Source: Aralia elata (Eukaryota > Streptophyta > Magnoliopsida > Apiales > Araliaceae). From it: 64,000 bases of DNA. The notes under the pieces are model-generated. The model worked only from the letters and a program-made list of their open reading frames with translations, made no database searches and had not been told where the DNA came from. Shown here piece after piece: positions 1 to 12,786 of the stretch (its first letter is position 1; each line of letters begins with the position of its first letter). The position numbers and the translations under genes were made by a program. The stretch covers positions 33,254,414-33,318,413 of the forward strand of contig CM068384.1 in NCBI GenBank assembly GCA_034770075.1. Direction: 5' to 3'.

Positions 1-282
1 CTTTTAAAAGTCAATTTTATCTATAATAATTTGTAATGGAGATAGTTTTTTATATGATACTATATGGACAAAATTATATTTGGTGTTTATAAGAGAAATG
101 AACACCTTTATATTTTAGATGTATAATATGAATAAGTTAGTTTCTACAAAATATTAAGAATCTAACTAGAACTTAGAAAAATTAACCAATATTTATACTG
201 CTCCAATTCTAATATTCTTAAACTAACTAATGGTTAGTACCTCAGTATCAATATAAAAGATCATTTGTCTAAATATCATATA

Positions 283-540
283 CTTCTTTCATTTCAATTA
301 TCAGAATAATATTATTGCCTTTTGAAAGTTAATTTGTAATATTTTTAAATTTAAAATTAAAATAATTTTATTAACAATTATAAAACAATAAATCTTACAA
401 TAAGACTTTTTTTAGATAGTTATAATATTTATCATTACATTGATTTAAATTAAAAGGAATTCATATTTATTTGAAATTTGAAAATTTTCCAAATTGATAA
501 AATAATAAGAATCTTATAATTTAAAAATTTTAGAGGGAGT
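283..540. repeat. Stowaway-like MITE, shared with RLK copy 2 flank
   Basis: The ends are imperfect inverted repeats (a TACTTCTTTCATTT-like left end and an AGAGGGAGT right end) next to TA dinucleotides. The same element sits at the equivalent place upstream of copy 2 (46,631-46,884), so the insertion predates the duplication. The ends are degenerate and the boundaries approximate. Confidence 0.5.
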
Positions 541-1064
541 TAAGGCGATGAGATCTTGACTAGTGATTAAGATTTTAAATTACTTGTTGGGCAAAATTAA
601 AAGTAAATATTTTAAAAGGGAAGATAGTATATTCAAATTTGCAGTAGGCTTTTCGGCAACGTATGGAGACTATGATAGTGATAGTCCACCAAATCCGACA
701 ATTATTAAATATATCTAGCAAAAAATGAAGGTCTAGAACGAATTTTATTCAATACATGCGATTATTATTATTGGAGGAGTATTACTTTTTTTTTTTTATT
801 TCTAAATTATAAGATTATTATTGAATTTTAAAAATCAATGTTATAATATACACCCAATCTCAAAATTAATATAATTTATTAAAAATTAGCAATTAATAAA
901 TTTTATATTTAATAATAATTTTTAGTTAATTTACCAATAATAAATCTTCTATATTATATTGTAATGAAATTGAAAAATTAAATGTCAATTTTAAGTTAAA
1001 ATATATATTAAATTATATAACTTAAAAAGTATGACGATATTTTGTCCCATTCCTGATGGGGGTC

Positions 1065-1072
1065 TATAAATA
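1065..1072 (+). promoter_or_regulatory. TATA box of RLK copy 1
   Basis: TATAAATA lies about 68 bp upstream of the ATG at 1,140. The same TATA box with the same following sequence (CTCTAATGCACAA-like) precedes the ATG of copy 2, which supports a conserved core promoter. Confidence 0.7.
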
Positions 1073-4000
1073 CATCTAATGCACAATTTTATTATTATAG
1101 TGAAACCACTCGTCCAATTTTATTCTTGTAACAGCAACAATGCAAATCCAATCTGTTTTCTCTATGGCATTTAATCTTCATAGTGCTGTCCCCCTTTTTC
1201 TAGTATTTTCTTCTTCCCAGCTATATGCTTGTGCTGCTTCAAATAGCGCGTAACAAAAGTTTTGCAGCAGAAGCAGATTGCTCTTTTAACATGGAAGGCG
1301 AGCCTCGACTACATTAAGCCAGTCATTACTAGTGTCGTGGGAAGGAAACAGGCCCCTGCTTGAAATTGGACCGGGAATTAGTTGCAATCGAGCTCAAAGT
1401 GTAATCCGGTATATAACCTTACGAGTTGTGGTTTAAAAAGGTACGCTTCATGATCTTAATTTCTCCTCATTTTTTCATCTCGGAATTCCTCAAACTTCCC
1501 AAAACAACTCGCTTTATGGTACCATTCCCTTCCAACATTGGGATCCTTTCCGAGCTAGCCTACCTTAGGCCTTTCTGTCAATCATCTATCGGGAAAGATT
1601 TTCCATCTGAAATAGGCTTAGGTGCTCAAAAATCTTCAATACTGTTACATTTCCGAGAAAACCTAAATCAATGGGTCCATCCACACAATGAGATCGGAAG
1701 ACTCGGCTCACTTATCATTAACCTGAGCTTCTATTTCAACAATCTCACCGGTTCCATTCCCCATTTCTATAGGAAACTTGAGCAGCCTACCTAACCAATC
1801 TATACCTATATGGAAAACGAGATTTTCTGGATCTATACCTCAAAGAAATTGGTACTATTTGAGGTCTCTCGTTAATCTCACAATTTCAAGAAAAATTCAT
1901 CTCACTGGTTTTTGATACCTGATTCTTATTTGGGAAATTTGAGCAATCCTAGACACTTTTATTGCTTTCTCGAAAATAAACTCTCTGGGACCCATTCCTT
2001 CTAGGCATAGGGAAAGTTTGACCAAGCTTAGGAATTTGGCTTTGTTACAGCAATAATTATCTTAACAGTTCAAGTCCCTTGTTTCAATAGGAAACTTGGT
2101 TACTTAACTACTCTAAACCTCTATGAAAATGAACTTTCTGGACCCATCACTCGAGAGGTTGGAATGTTGAGGTCTCTGAGTCAATCTCGACTTGTCAATA
2201 AATTTCAATCTCACTGGTTTGATACCTGATTCTTATTGGAAAATGTTGTGGCAACCTATACAATTTATTCCCTTTTCAAAAAATAAACTCTCTGGACCCA
2301 ATTCCTTCTAGAATTGGGAAACATTGACCAAGCTTAGTATTTTGGATTTGTCCAACAATTAATTATCTTTAACAGTTCAATCCCTATTTCAATAGGAAAC
2401 TTGGTCAACCTAAATATTTTGAACCTCCGCAACAGTGAAACTTTCAGGTCCCATTCCCTTCCTCAATGTGGAAAATTTGACGGAAACTATAACACCATTC
2501 TGAATATTCAATCAAATCCAATTGAAGCTGCCTCCATTCCTCCAGAGTTAGTAAGAATGCTGAAATCCCTTAGTGAGCTTCGTTTGTTTTTCAAACAACT
2601 TCACAGGATCCCATTCCTTCAGAATTTAACAATCTGACAAATTTGAAAATATTACATTTAGCTGAAAACAATCTCACTGGTCATTACCACGAGATATATG
2701 CTCGGGGGATCTCTTAAAACATTTTACTGACATCACATAATCACTTCACTGGGTGTCCTATTCCAAAAAAGCTTGGTAAATTGCACGTTTCATTAGTCAA
2801 ATTCAGCATTTATGGAAACGAATATTATTTGGAAATTTATATCAGAAGATTTTGGCATCTACCCAGGACTTGTCTTTTATTAACTTGGGTAAAAAATAAA
2901 TTGTACCGGAGAGCGGTTTCCCCAAAATGGGGGCTGTGCCCACAATTTGAGAAGGTTATTTATCCACGAAAATAATCTCAGTGGAAGGGATTTACCGCAT
3001 GTGGAGCATTGCCAAGTGCAACTAAGCTAGCTCGACTTGATCTCTCCGTCTTAATCATTTAACTGGTCAAAATTCCAACGGGTTATGTTTGGAGGTTTTA
3101 GGCTCATTATTTGAAATCTTTTTCTGCAACAATAATGAGCTTTCTGGGTCACATTTCCTTCAGAAAAATCAATATAGCTATCGAATCTAGAATTACTGTA
3201 GCTTGGCTGAAAATGAAACTGAGTGGCCCGTGATTCCTATGTCAACTTTTTGACTGCCCGAAGCTATTGGAGTTTGAATTTGACTAGTAGAAATAGATAT
3301 TTGTGAGAGAGGGTGTTCCATTTCAAAATTAAACAACTTACACATTGTGGCAAAAATCTTGATCTTAGTCAAAATCTTTTTGATTGGTAAGTTGGCCACA
3401 TTTTGGGAGGGATTAAAGATGGTTAGTAGACAATTGAATATTTCTCACAATGAACTGGGTCTGGTTCTATCGAATCAAGGCTTTGGATGAAAACGCGTTG
3501 AGTGTTTGAAACATCTATTGATATATCTGATATCTTCAGTTTGAGGGTCCCCTTCCGAAGAATCCAAAGCCTTTCAAACAGCTACATTTGAAACTATTTG
3601 AGGGATAATAAAGGGTTGTGTGGGAAATGTTACCGGTTTTTTTGGCGCCTTGCTCCATTTAGCAGTTTGAAAAAAAACAATAATGTTGTTGATCTTAATC
3701 GCACTTCCTATTTCTGGAAGTTTGATTGTTTTTAGCATTGATTGTTGGGAATCTTTTCTGTATATTCAAAGAAGAATTGAAGAAAAAAAAAATAAAAGAG
3801 CCAAACAAAAGTTGAAGTTGAAAATATGTTTGCAATATGGAGCTATGATGGAAGGATGGGTTTTGTATGAACAACATCATTTTGGAAGTCACAGAGGGAT
3901 TCGACGCCAAAATAATTTTATTGGCGAGGGAGGATATGGAACTGTTTATAAAGCTTGAGTTGACAAGTGGTCAAATTGTTGCCGTTAAAAAAACTTCGTG

Positions 4001-4650
4001 TTCCCACACGATGCAGATTTGAGGAATCTAAAAAAGTTTTATGAGTGGAGTATCCATGTATTAAACCCAGAGATTACGCCTTTCGTAATATTGTGAAACT
4101 TTATGGCTTCTGTTCTCATTCACTGCACTCGTTTTTGGTTTATGAGTTCTTGGAGAGGAGGAAGCTTGGATAAGATATTGAGCCGGGACAATAATGAAGC
4201 AGAGCAATTCGGATGGAATAAGAGGTTGAATGTTGTTAGGGGGTTGTTGACAAATGCTTTGTCATATATGCACCACAATTGTTTGACACCTGTTGTTCAT
4301 CGAGACATTTCGAGTAAGAATTATTACTGTTGGTATTCAGAATATGATGCCCACGTCTCTGATTTTGGCACCAGCTAAATTTTTGAAGTCAGACTCTACT
4401 AATATTTGTCTTTATTTGCCGGAACTTTTGGATATTGCTAAGCTTCACAGGTATGTTTTATGATTTCCATAAAATTTAATTAGAAATATTTTAAATATTG
4501 TTCATTTGCATATAAGTAATATAACATTGTTTATACATCTCCGTTATGGGGGTCTTGCTCCCTAAGCCTACAAGGGATTTCTAGGACAACTAAAACCAGT
4601 CGATATTATAATTAATTAATGTGTCCTTTAATGGCGCGTTTTATGGTGTA

Positions 4651-4682
4651 AGGGGGAGGGGAGGGGGGGGGGTAAGGGGGGA
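4651..4682 (+). repeat. G-rich run in RLK copy 1 intron
   Basis: A stretch of four or more G runs stands alone in AT-rich intron sequence. The aligned position of copy 2 reads only TTTAAGGCACC, so the run is copy-1 specific. It could fold as a G-quadruplex or be sequencing noise. Confidence 0.6.
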
Positions 4683-5464
4683 CACCAAGATTAAGTCACC
4701 TTAATGCTATCTTAAATAAGGTCTACTCACAACTTTTTTTTAAAAAATAAAATAAATAAAATAAAATTGGCCAGAGCTTAAATTTGAGGCTTGTGGATAG
4801 TAGTAAATTAATAGTGTCATGTAATACTGTTTCAATACAATTTAGTATTTCAAGTTTGTTGATTTATATGTTTCCTACATTAGAAGTTACGGCGTCAGTA
4901 ATTCCGTCAATATCTTTAAGTTTTGTTTATCTGGTTTTTTAATCTTATTTTGAAGAACTTGCTATTTTACATGAAATGAACCTAGTTTTTATCTACATCA
5001 AGGAAAGAAAACAAAGAAAAAAGAAGAAGTAATTTGTTTCAATTTCTTTTTGATCAGCAAAAAAGAAATTTATGTATAAACCCAAAGTCGTTTATAACAT
5101 GCTGACATAAAATTTCAAAAGTAATTTGTGTTTTAATTTTAGTTTTTTTGGATGACTTCTAGTATGACATAAATAGGGGGCAAATATCATTCCAAGTTTG
5201 TTTTATGTACGTTTTCTTTAATTATTTTGCAAACAAAATAGAATGATTTAGAGTTCTATTTGTTCTTACACACTTTAGCATTTTTTAAAAAAAAAAGATT
5301 AAGTAATTCTTTTAACTCTCACATTCAGAACGATACGTACAAATTCACACAAGTCTTTATTTCATGGGAACGTTATGATTTTTTTTATTATTTTCTTCAA
5401 ATTTACAAAATAAAGTAAGTGATTTAGAATTTTTATTATTTCGGTTCTACTTTTTTGTTTAATA

Positions 5465-5781
5465 CTCCCATTCCGTTCTCAGGATAAACCGTTTTTATTA
5501 CTAGTTTTAGGTAGTTCTAAAGTTAAATACCCCTACTTACCATAAATAATCTAATTTTTTTACAATAATTTAACCTATTAATACACCCTTAGTATTAATT
5601 GTTCGATATATATTTCTATTCTCTTTATACATATTTAATAGAGCATCAATAGTCATGTTGCAGGGAAAACTATGTTAACTAAGATGCAGAATTTAAGTAT
5701 TGGACAATTTTGTCATTTTATCATCTTTTCTTAATATGCGTAAAAAAATTAACTCAGACTTTTATCCTGAGACGGATAGAG
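5465..5781. mobile_element. Stowaway-like MITE in RLK intron
   Basis: The terminal inverted repeats are CTCCCATTCCGTTCTCAGGA on the left and, read inverted, CTCTATCCGTCTCAGGATAA on the right. They are flanked by TA on both sides (5,463-5,464 and 5,782-5,783). The CTCCCTCCGT-type terminus and TA target are typical of Tc1/mariner Stowaway MITEs. Length is about 317 bp, non-coding. Confidence 0.75.
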
Positions 5782-7260
5782 TATTAAATGAAGCAATGCA
5801 GAGTCTATCAGCTAGACTTTGAGAAAGCTTGGGGAGGGAAGAGATGAAGAATAGGACTTAGAATGGGGAAATAAACCAATTTTCATTCATACCCATAATC
5901 TTTTGGCACGACATTATATTAAGCAATCAATTGTTACCCTTCCCACATTTGTGGTCTGCCTATCCTCATTTGTGATGTCATGTGTCCTCATTTTGCAGCA
6001 GGTACTTGTATCACTCACTAAGCTAGTAACTACATTATACAATCCTTTAAGGCTTATCTCGACTAATTAGCCGATGTCATCAATAATATTCTACAATCTT
6101 TTTGTTTGAGGCTAATTTAATTTTGAGCTAGGATTACCTTTTGAATAGCTCTTCAAACTCTAGTATATTGGATTGCTTTATAAATGTAATTAGATTGAGT
6201 GTTTTACATAGAAATATAATATTGCATGTTACTTTTTATAAACACTTTTCTATTTGTTTTAAGTTCTTTAGAGATGTAAATATAACAACAAACTGTAGGT
6301 TGCTATTTAGTCAAATGGCCAAAAGTGTCCCTTCAAAATTGCTACCCAATTTTTAATCTTTAACCCTTTAAGTTGTAAAACTTCTCAATTGAGTTTTTTC
6401 AAGTTGCCCAATTTAATTTAATTGCTCATGACATTGTCTTTCTTTGACTTCAATTGACGATTAGCAATTTTAATTTAACCTTTTAAATTGTAAAAATCTC
6501 AATTGAGTTTTATCAAGGTGGGCCAATTGATTTTTAATTGCTCTGACATTGTCTTTGACTCAATTGAGATTTTTTTAATGAAGGACCGCAATTGAATCAA
6601 AATTGGCCAGTAGAAGCTGAGTTTTTTTTTTTAACTTAAAAGTGTCAAAACTAAAATTGTTGGTGACAACTTAGAGAAGATACTTTTGCAATTTCGATTC
6701 GTTAATAATTATTTTTACTTTATTTTTGTATTTTTTTGGGACGGTTGATATTGCCAAAGCTTTTTGTCAAAATAATTAAGTATTGGTTTAAATGTGTTAA
6801 GTGTTTAAAATAATTATAAAAATATCGTTTTTAAATGTGTATTTATTGTGGGAAGCAATAATTTTTGCTCTAGTAATATATATCAAAGATTTTTTTTTGT
6901 AATTCTGTTTTTTTTTGGTGCAGAACTTGCATACACAATGGAAAGTGGAATGAGAAGATATGATGTCTATTAGCTTGTGGAGTAGTTATCATTGGAGAGT
7001 AATAATGGGAAGACCAATCCAAGGTGAGTTTATTCTCATCACTATGAATGTGTCATCATCTCGTCGTTATTATCAACTACCTAGTGGTAAGCTGGTTTGA
7101 TATGATCTGTTGGACCCGTCGTCTCTCACCCTCCCAATGAATCAAGTTGCTCGGGGAAGTGGTCGGTTATTACAAAACTAGCAGTTTCATTTGTCTTAAT
7201 CCAAGTCCACATAGTATCGGGCCGTAAACATGCAACAAGTTTTCTGTGCAATCTAATGAA

Positions 7261-9603
7261 GGAAATGCGAACCACCAGTAAGTTCATTTGATATGCTCAC
7301 GCTAAGCTAGGCGTTGGATAATTTTTGGCATCTTCAATAGTTATACGCTTATATTACCGTTTTTATGTAATGGTAGGTTCAGCTTTGATATATTATATAT
7401 AAATTCTCATGTCATCTTTTGGTTTGTAACTATGTCAGAATTAAGTTAAGGTTGCAATTATCTAAGTGCATCCGTTAGTATGACTAATTGCTTGTTTGTC
7501 TATTAGAGTTTGACGCCTTTGTAAGTGTTGTTTTGTTAATGCATTGTTAATTTTATTTTGATAATTAAATTTTATCTTGTTAATGAATTGTCGTTCCCTT
7601 TTATAAATTAAATTTTATTTTGTTAATTTTTGTAAATTAATGAATTGTCTCATTATTTTATATCCCATACAATCATAGGTTATGTCGTAAGAAAAATTTT
7701 TAGTATTATTTTGGTAAGAAATTTTATTAATATTATTCATATTTTCTTAATGAAAATAAATTGATTCGTAGAATTAACCTGATAGGTTTAATTCTCATAA
7801 CTTGTCTCACTTTTCAAAAAGAAATTCAAAAGTATATTTTTCTTTTCACAAACGTAAATTACAAAAAAAAATGTTTGGATTTTTTTTATATAAAGAAATT
7901 CAGAAGGATTTCTTTATAGTGAAAGTTGAAAGATTATAAGAATAAATTTTTGCAACTTATTCTATATAACCATTGATTAAAGGAAAAATCATTTTGAGCT
8001 TCTTTTCTTTAATCATATTAAAGTCTTGAAATAAAATCGAGAAAAAGATAAATAAGCAGCTGTTGAAGAGAAGACACCAGTCAGACCTGCAAGCACTGAG
8101 TAGTATGCAGCGACAGTTTTTAATCATACAATGTGTACTCGTAGTTTTTACTTTTAGTGGTAGTCAACTGTCCTCGTTCCCCTCTTTGAATTGCCCTATT
8201 GAGTAAGGGTCGGTGTTTGCAAAAATGTCGAGCATTGCTCAATAGAGGTTGTTTTTTCAAGCACGAATAGGACGATCTAAAGGGGTTGTGCAACCTAGAG
8301 AGATGGCCATCACTCTTTGATGAATGTGGTATCCAGGTTCGGTTCATTTGGAAAAGAGGTTAGTCTTAGGGCAGACCATGCAAATGGTTGAATTGATGAC
8401 TTCTCTTCGATTTCTTTGACTGAACTGAAAAAGACTTCGATCATTCAACTTTAGCTTCTGAATGAATCATGTTAAAAATATAAATGCTATAAAAAAAATA
8501 TCCCTCTATCCGAAAAAGTGTTAACAATTTGATTGTGACATTAGGGATGAAAAGCATTAAATCCGATTCAATCTATTCCTAAAGGAGTTACCTTAAAATT
8601 AAAATCTAGTTTTAATCTTTATCAAAAGTGGGCTTCAATTTGAAAATGGTATAAGGATTTCAAAACAAAATCACATGCACGACATTGACTGCCTGCATTA
8701 GATGGAACAAAAAATGAAAAGAATTAATAGCCCTGCAAACTCTAAAAACTTAAATGTGTGACTAACTGCTTATTTATTATTTGGACTTTGATGAATGAGC
8801 CCATGAAATAATCATATGTTGGTTACATAATAAATATGTACAGTTATTGTGGGTATACTATTATCCATTTTATTAGAACTAATTCATTTGATTCCGACAA
8901 ATGAATATGTAGCTAACCCAAAATTTGTAATGGGTTTGTTGCATACAATATTTTCACAAATAAGAAAAATAAAATTTAAAAAGAAATCAAATAGCACTAA
9001 TTTATGTATGTATACATTAACTTATGTATAAATACATTAATAAACCTATTAATGGGTTTACTTCAATGGGATAATAAAACAAAGTACAGTAAAAAAAAAT
9101 TGTATATAACAAACGCGGGGCTGCTATTACTTAACAAAAAAAGGAGGGAAATTGAATAAAAAATCAAATTTGAAGTAACCACCCGGCACCCAGTACTTGA
9201 GTCTATAAAACAAAAAAAATGATTTTCAATTCGGAAGGATTTTCATATAAGGTAGTTACTTATATGCACACTACACAAAAATTATGGTTCCTCTTAAATG
9301 ACTCAAATTGTTTTGTCCCATTTTGGGCTTATCCGTATAAAGTTTAATTTACTATTTTCCCGTTACTATTTTCAATTTTTATTTTGAAAATTCATAACTC
9401 AGTAATATTAACTCCGAGTGATTCTTGAACTTATTTCGTATATCTTTTCGAGAGTTACAATTTTCATGCTCGAATTTCGGTGATTGAACGAGCAATCAGA
9501 TCTTGGCGTTAATAGTCTCATTTTGGCTTATCCGTATAAGGTTTAATTTGCCATTCTGGTCAAGCCATTGTGGCTTAGAATTTGTTTCGCTTCCATCAAA
9601 TGC
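7261..9603. other. AT-rich flank without recognisable gene
   Basis: This is the 3' flank of RLK copy 1. A less AT-rich stretch at 8,050-8,400 has short ORFs on both strands that I do not recognise. A degenerate unit at 8,866-8,945 resembles the tandem repeat at 9,604-9,985. Two direct copies of a GGCTTATCCGTATAA-containing segment lie at about 9,320-9,360 and 9,522-9,562. Nothing else is supportable. Confidence 0.5.
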
Positions 9604-9985
9604 TTCCAAAGAAAATTCGAAAAGGATACGTAGGTAACCTAACATCATAACGGATATAATCGCAAACCCAAATTAAATTAAATCCGTTTAATTTAGAATT
9701 ACGAGTAACTTGATTCCGGCAAACGGATACATAGGTAACCCAACATTATAATCGAAATGGTATAGTCACAATCTCAAATTAAATTAAATCCCGTTCATTA
9801 GAACTACGGTTGATTTGATTCCGGCAAACAGATACATAGGTAACCCAACATTATAATCGAAATGGTATAGTCACAATCTCAAAATAAATTTAAATTCCGT
9901 TCATTAGAACTACGGTTGATTTGATTCCGGCAAACGAATACGTAGGCAACCCAAAGTTATAATGGATACAATTGCAATTCCCATG
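9604..9985. repeat. ~105-bp tandem repeat, about 3.5 units
   Basis: The units share GATTCCGGCAAACGGATAC, then ATAGGTAACCCAACATTATAA, then a TCACAATCTCAAATTAAATT-type tail. The later units are more alike than the first. A similar GGATACGTAGGCAACC motif is familiar from plant gypsy LTRs, so this may be a scrap of an LTR; that part is inference. Confidence 0.75.
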
Positions 9986-11080
9986 GAGGTCAAGAACTGA
10001 CTCACTGTAGGTGGAGCTAGCATAGCGGGTAAGGCTTGTAGTCCCGAAAGAAGTACCACACCCAAGAAAGCCAAGAGGTATTCTTAAGTTGAGAAGTCTC
10101 AAAGTCAAGGAGGAATCTGTCGCCTTGGTAACTAGAATTATAGTGGAAGCCTTCTTAAAAGCTTCTGTAAAAAACGTCATGCATTCGACATCTGTGGAAG
10201 ACAAACTAGAAGGAGCACAAGAAAACAGAGGCGGCAACAGGAAGACTATGAGATGAAAATCAGGATAAGCATACAGCTTTAAAAAGAAAAATAGAATTCA
10301 TAAAGGAAAGAATGGAAATACGTAAGACGTGAAGAAAAACTTACTGGTAGATGGCCATGGCGTCCTCAAGAGTAGGGTGAACTCACCCCAAACAGTAATG
10401 AAGGTACAAGTAGAAGAGCACTAGCGAGAGATCAGCAAAGTAAGGGCACCGTGATCCTGTTGAATGTCGAGGGTCCCGACAAAAATGAATATAGTGAAGA
10501 ATACCAGCATCCCTCAACATCTCCACGCGTCCAGGATCTTTGAGAATCTCATCGGTCCAATGTTGCTACCCTTGGAGACCTTGGAGACGATTGAGAGAAT
10601 CAGATAGGAAGCGGACAGGGCAGAATGAATGCTCTAACTTCTTAATACATATGCGGGGAATGCTATCAGGACGAGGAAAGTTGTCTTGACTCTTGTAAGC
10701 TGCAAAATATAGAAACAGACCCACCTTATTAGGAGATGAAAAGGCATGACGATCGTAGTGCTTGACACGATCCCAAAAAATGTTGAGGGGCCCAAAGAAA
10801 GGGGCTCTTCCCCATTCTGATAAGAAGATAATCTCCTTGGCAGTTTTTTGATCCACAAAATGATCACCAAACTCAATCTGCAAGAACATATACCCATCAT
10901 GAGAACAATACAAAGTAAAGAAAAAAAACAATATCTGAAGTTAAATTCTTACCAATGATGAAAAGCGAGCGAAGAGTTTTGACTCTAAGTGATAAGGTTG
11001 CCTTGAACGAATAATTTTCCTTTGAAAATACTCGGTGGAAAAAGAAGTTCAAAATCTCCAACGAGATGGCTTAGCCCATA
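9986..11080 (-). pseudogene. Plant-mobile-domain-like remnant (tentative)
   Basis: On the minus strand, a spliced-looking reading runs from an exon at about 11,080-10,953 (donor GTAAG) through an acceptor CTTGCAG at 10,878 into 10,877-10,380. The second part reads DEILKDPGRVEMLRDAGIL and, one base out of frame, WGEFTL then LEDAMAIYQ. The first block followed by a GE-TLTLEDV block is the hallmark order of plant mobile domain (PMD) proteins, nuclear proteins often carried by transposons. At least one stop and one frameshift are present. The stretch 9,986-10,240 has an open frame I cannot assign. It is bounded by the tandem repeats and a repeat-rich stretch, so it is probably part of a dead mobile element. 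A host gene fragment is the alternative. Confidence 0.45.
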
Positions 11081-11179
11081 AAAGAGAGATTAAGGTCACC
11101 TAAAAAAGAAGAAAACAGAAGAAAGAAATTTAGAAAACCGAGGAAAATCAACAAAAGAGCGAATGAAAAATGAAAAATC

Positions 11180-12005
11180 CCGGGACAAGAGAAAACCCCC
11201 ATGGGTTTAGCCACCCCTAGGGTTCACACCCTAGGTTCGGCCCACCCTAAGGTTCAGCCACTTAGGGGGAACCACCTCCACACCTTGGCTCCTTCGTGCT
11301 TTGGTCGTTTAGCTTACTTGAACGCTTGACTTCCTCTTCGGAAAAAGGATATAAAAGAAGAAAAGATGGAGCAAGAGAGGATGATAAAGTGAATGGGGGA
11401 ATTAACTAAAAAAGATATGTATAAATATGAAGGGAAGAATCTAGTTTCCATAAGGAAAAGGATTTGATTAGATCTCCCTTAATCTATGAAAATCTTTAGT
11501 TCCCATTAATAAAAATATATTCTATATATTTTGTCTCCATCAAATATTCAACTTGATTTAGTTTCAGAAAAAAAAAATAAGGAAACATGAAGATTTGACC
11601 GGATTTAGAAGATTTGACAAGATCAAGAATGAAGGTCCTAGGAGGGACTCCTCCTAAGGTTCGGCCCCTATAGGGGAATCCACTTCTAAGGACTGCATTT
11701 TTTGACGTCCTCGAGAGCATGTTCCAAAAATTATTCAAAAAATTAAAATGGGACTCAAAGACTTAAAATGTTGTGCACGATCGTCACTCAAAAAGGCGTA
11801 ACTCACGTGCAGGGGGGGAAATGTGTACCCGGGTATAAATTAGGGTTCACATGTGACCTAATGAATTGAATGAAAAACAAAAAAGTCAGAAATAAATGAA
11901 CAAGACGGATAATAAATGAACAAAAGGGGGAACACCTAGGGTTTTGGCCCTCTAGGGTTCGACCACCCAAGGGTTCGGCCACCCCTAAGTGGTCCCACTG
12001 AAAGT
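11180..12005. repeat. Dispersed CCCTAGGGTTCGGCC-type repeats
   Basis: At least three clusters (about 11,200-11,280, 11,635-11,695, 11,935-12,000) repeat variants of CCTAGGGTTCGGCCACC. A GGTATAAATTAGGG promoter-like sequence lies at about 11,838. This looks like LTR or leader sequence of an unidentified element. It stops where the CACTA element begins. Confidence 0.5.
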
Positions 12006-12110
12006 AGTATATCCTCAAGCCAATCACATATAACGTGATAAATATTTACTTTGTGATCTTTTTTATTTATTAAAAAAAGAATTCATTTAATTAAATACAT
12101 ACTTTACCCA

Positions 12111-12490
12111 CACTATAAGAAAAAGGCTCAATTTCGACGGAATATTTCGTCGAAAATAGTCTTATTCCGTCGGAATTAGCCTATTTCCGACGGAATATTC
12201 TGTCGGCAATTCAGTTGGATATAAAGGCGTCAACATTTAGTCCGTCGAAAATTCGGTCGAAAATAAATAAATTTGACATAATAATTCCGACTAAATTTCT
12301 ATCGAAAATAGTTTATCATGGAATGAATGTTTCGTCGGAATTATATCGTCGATTTTAAATGGGATAAGTCCGACGGAATAGTCCGTCGGAAATAGCCATT
12401 TTTTGTCGGAATTATGGGCTTTTAAAAAACTATTAAACTATAATCTCGACGGAAATTTTGTCGGAAATACCTTATTCTGTCGAGATTAAC
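12111..12490. repeat. CACTA terminal and subterminal repeats
   Basis: After the CACTA end, the motif TTCCGTCGGAA or its half (TCCGTCG, CCGACGGA) occurs more than ten times in both orientations in about 380 bp. In En/Spm elements such arrays bind the TNPA protein during transposition. The array ends near 12,490 and is followed by an AT-rich, non-coding 3' region to about 12,786. Confidence 0.85.
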
Positions 12491-12786
12491 TAATTTTTTT
12501 TGATAAATTTTTTTAAAATTATAATTTTTAGGTTTTTAAACCTCATTTTTGTACCTGTAACACGCTTTATCCCAACAACACATACAGTAATATATTTCAC
12601 ATTCAACATAACTATAAAAACTTATTTTATTTCATCAAACGTGTGCATACACTAGGATAACAATTACAAATATGAACTATTTATTTACAAAACTCGTATA
12701 GATTCAACTAAACTACAATTTTTTATAATATGTACAAATGATCTACAATTTAATGAATAAAATCTATACAAATGAACTATAAACTA

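Larger units (their letters stand above)
1..1139. other. AT-rich upstream region of RLK copy 1
   Basis: No coding sequence seen. The stretch from about 50 to 540 aligns by eye with 46,420-46,885, and 900-1,139 aligns with 48,900-49,065 upstream of the second RLK copy. It is therefore shared paralogous 5' flank. Copy 2 carries about 2 kb of extra sequence between these two blocks. Confidence 0.7.
1140..7260 (+). pseudogene. LRR receptor-like kinase, copy 1, heavily frameshifted
   Basis: This is a plasma-membrane LRR receptor kinase gene, broken. Reading across frames gives a signal peptide region (from ATG 1,140), the LRR N-cap, many LxxLxLxxN repeats (about 1,430-3,580), a transmembrane segment (about 3,680-3,770), then kinase motifs: glycine loop GEGGYG (about 3,920), VHRDISS (about 4,300) and an intact DFG (4,361-4,369). 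Exon 1 ends at 4,450 before GTATGT. A phase-1 intron runs to 6,923 (TGCAG), and exon 2 carries the ELAYTM, DVYS and VISKLA-type kinase C-lobe remnants to about 7,260. Compared with copy 2 (49,066-61,471), the differences are strongly biased to one-base insertions every 10-30 bases, often in homopolymers. The family resembles MIK2-type (LRR-XII-like) receptors; that subgroup name is inferred. No ligand can be read from the sequence. Confidence 0.85.

Noticed and set aside
8120..8347. Possible exon in a less AT-rich stretch
   Set aside because: Neither strand gives a recognisable domain or paired splice sites; left as unassigned sequence.
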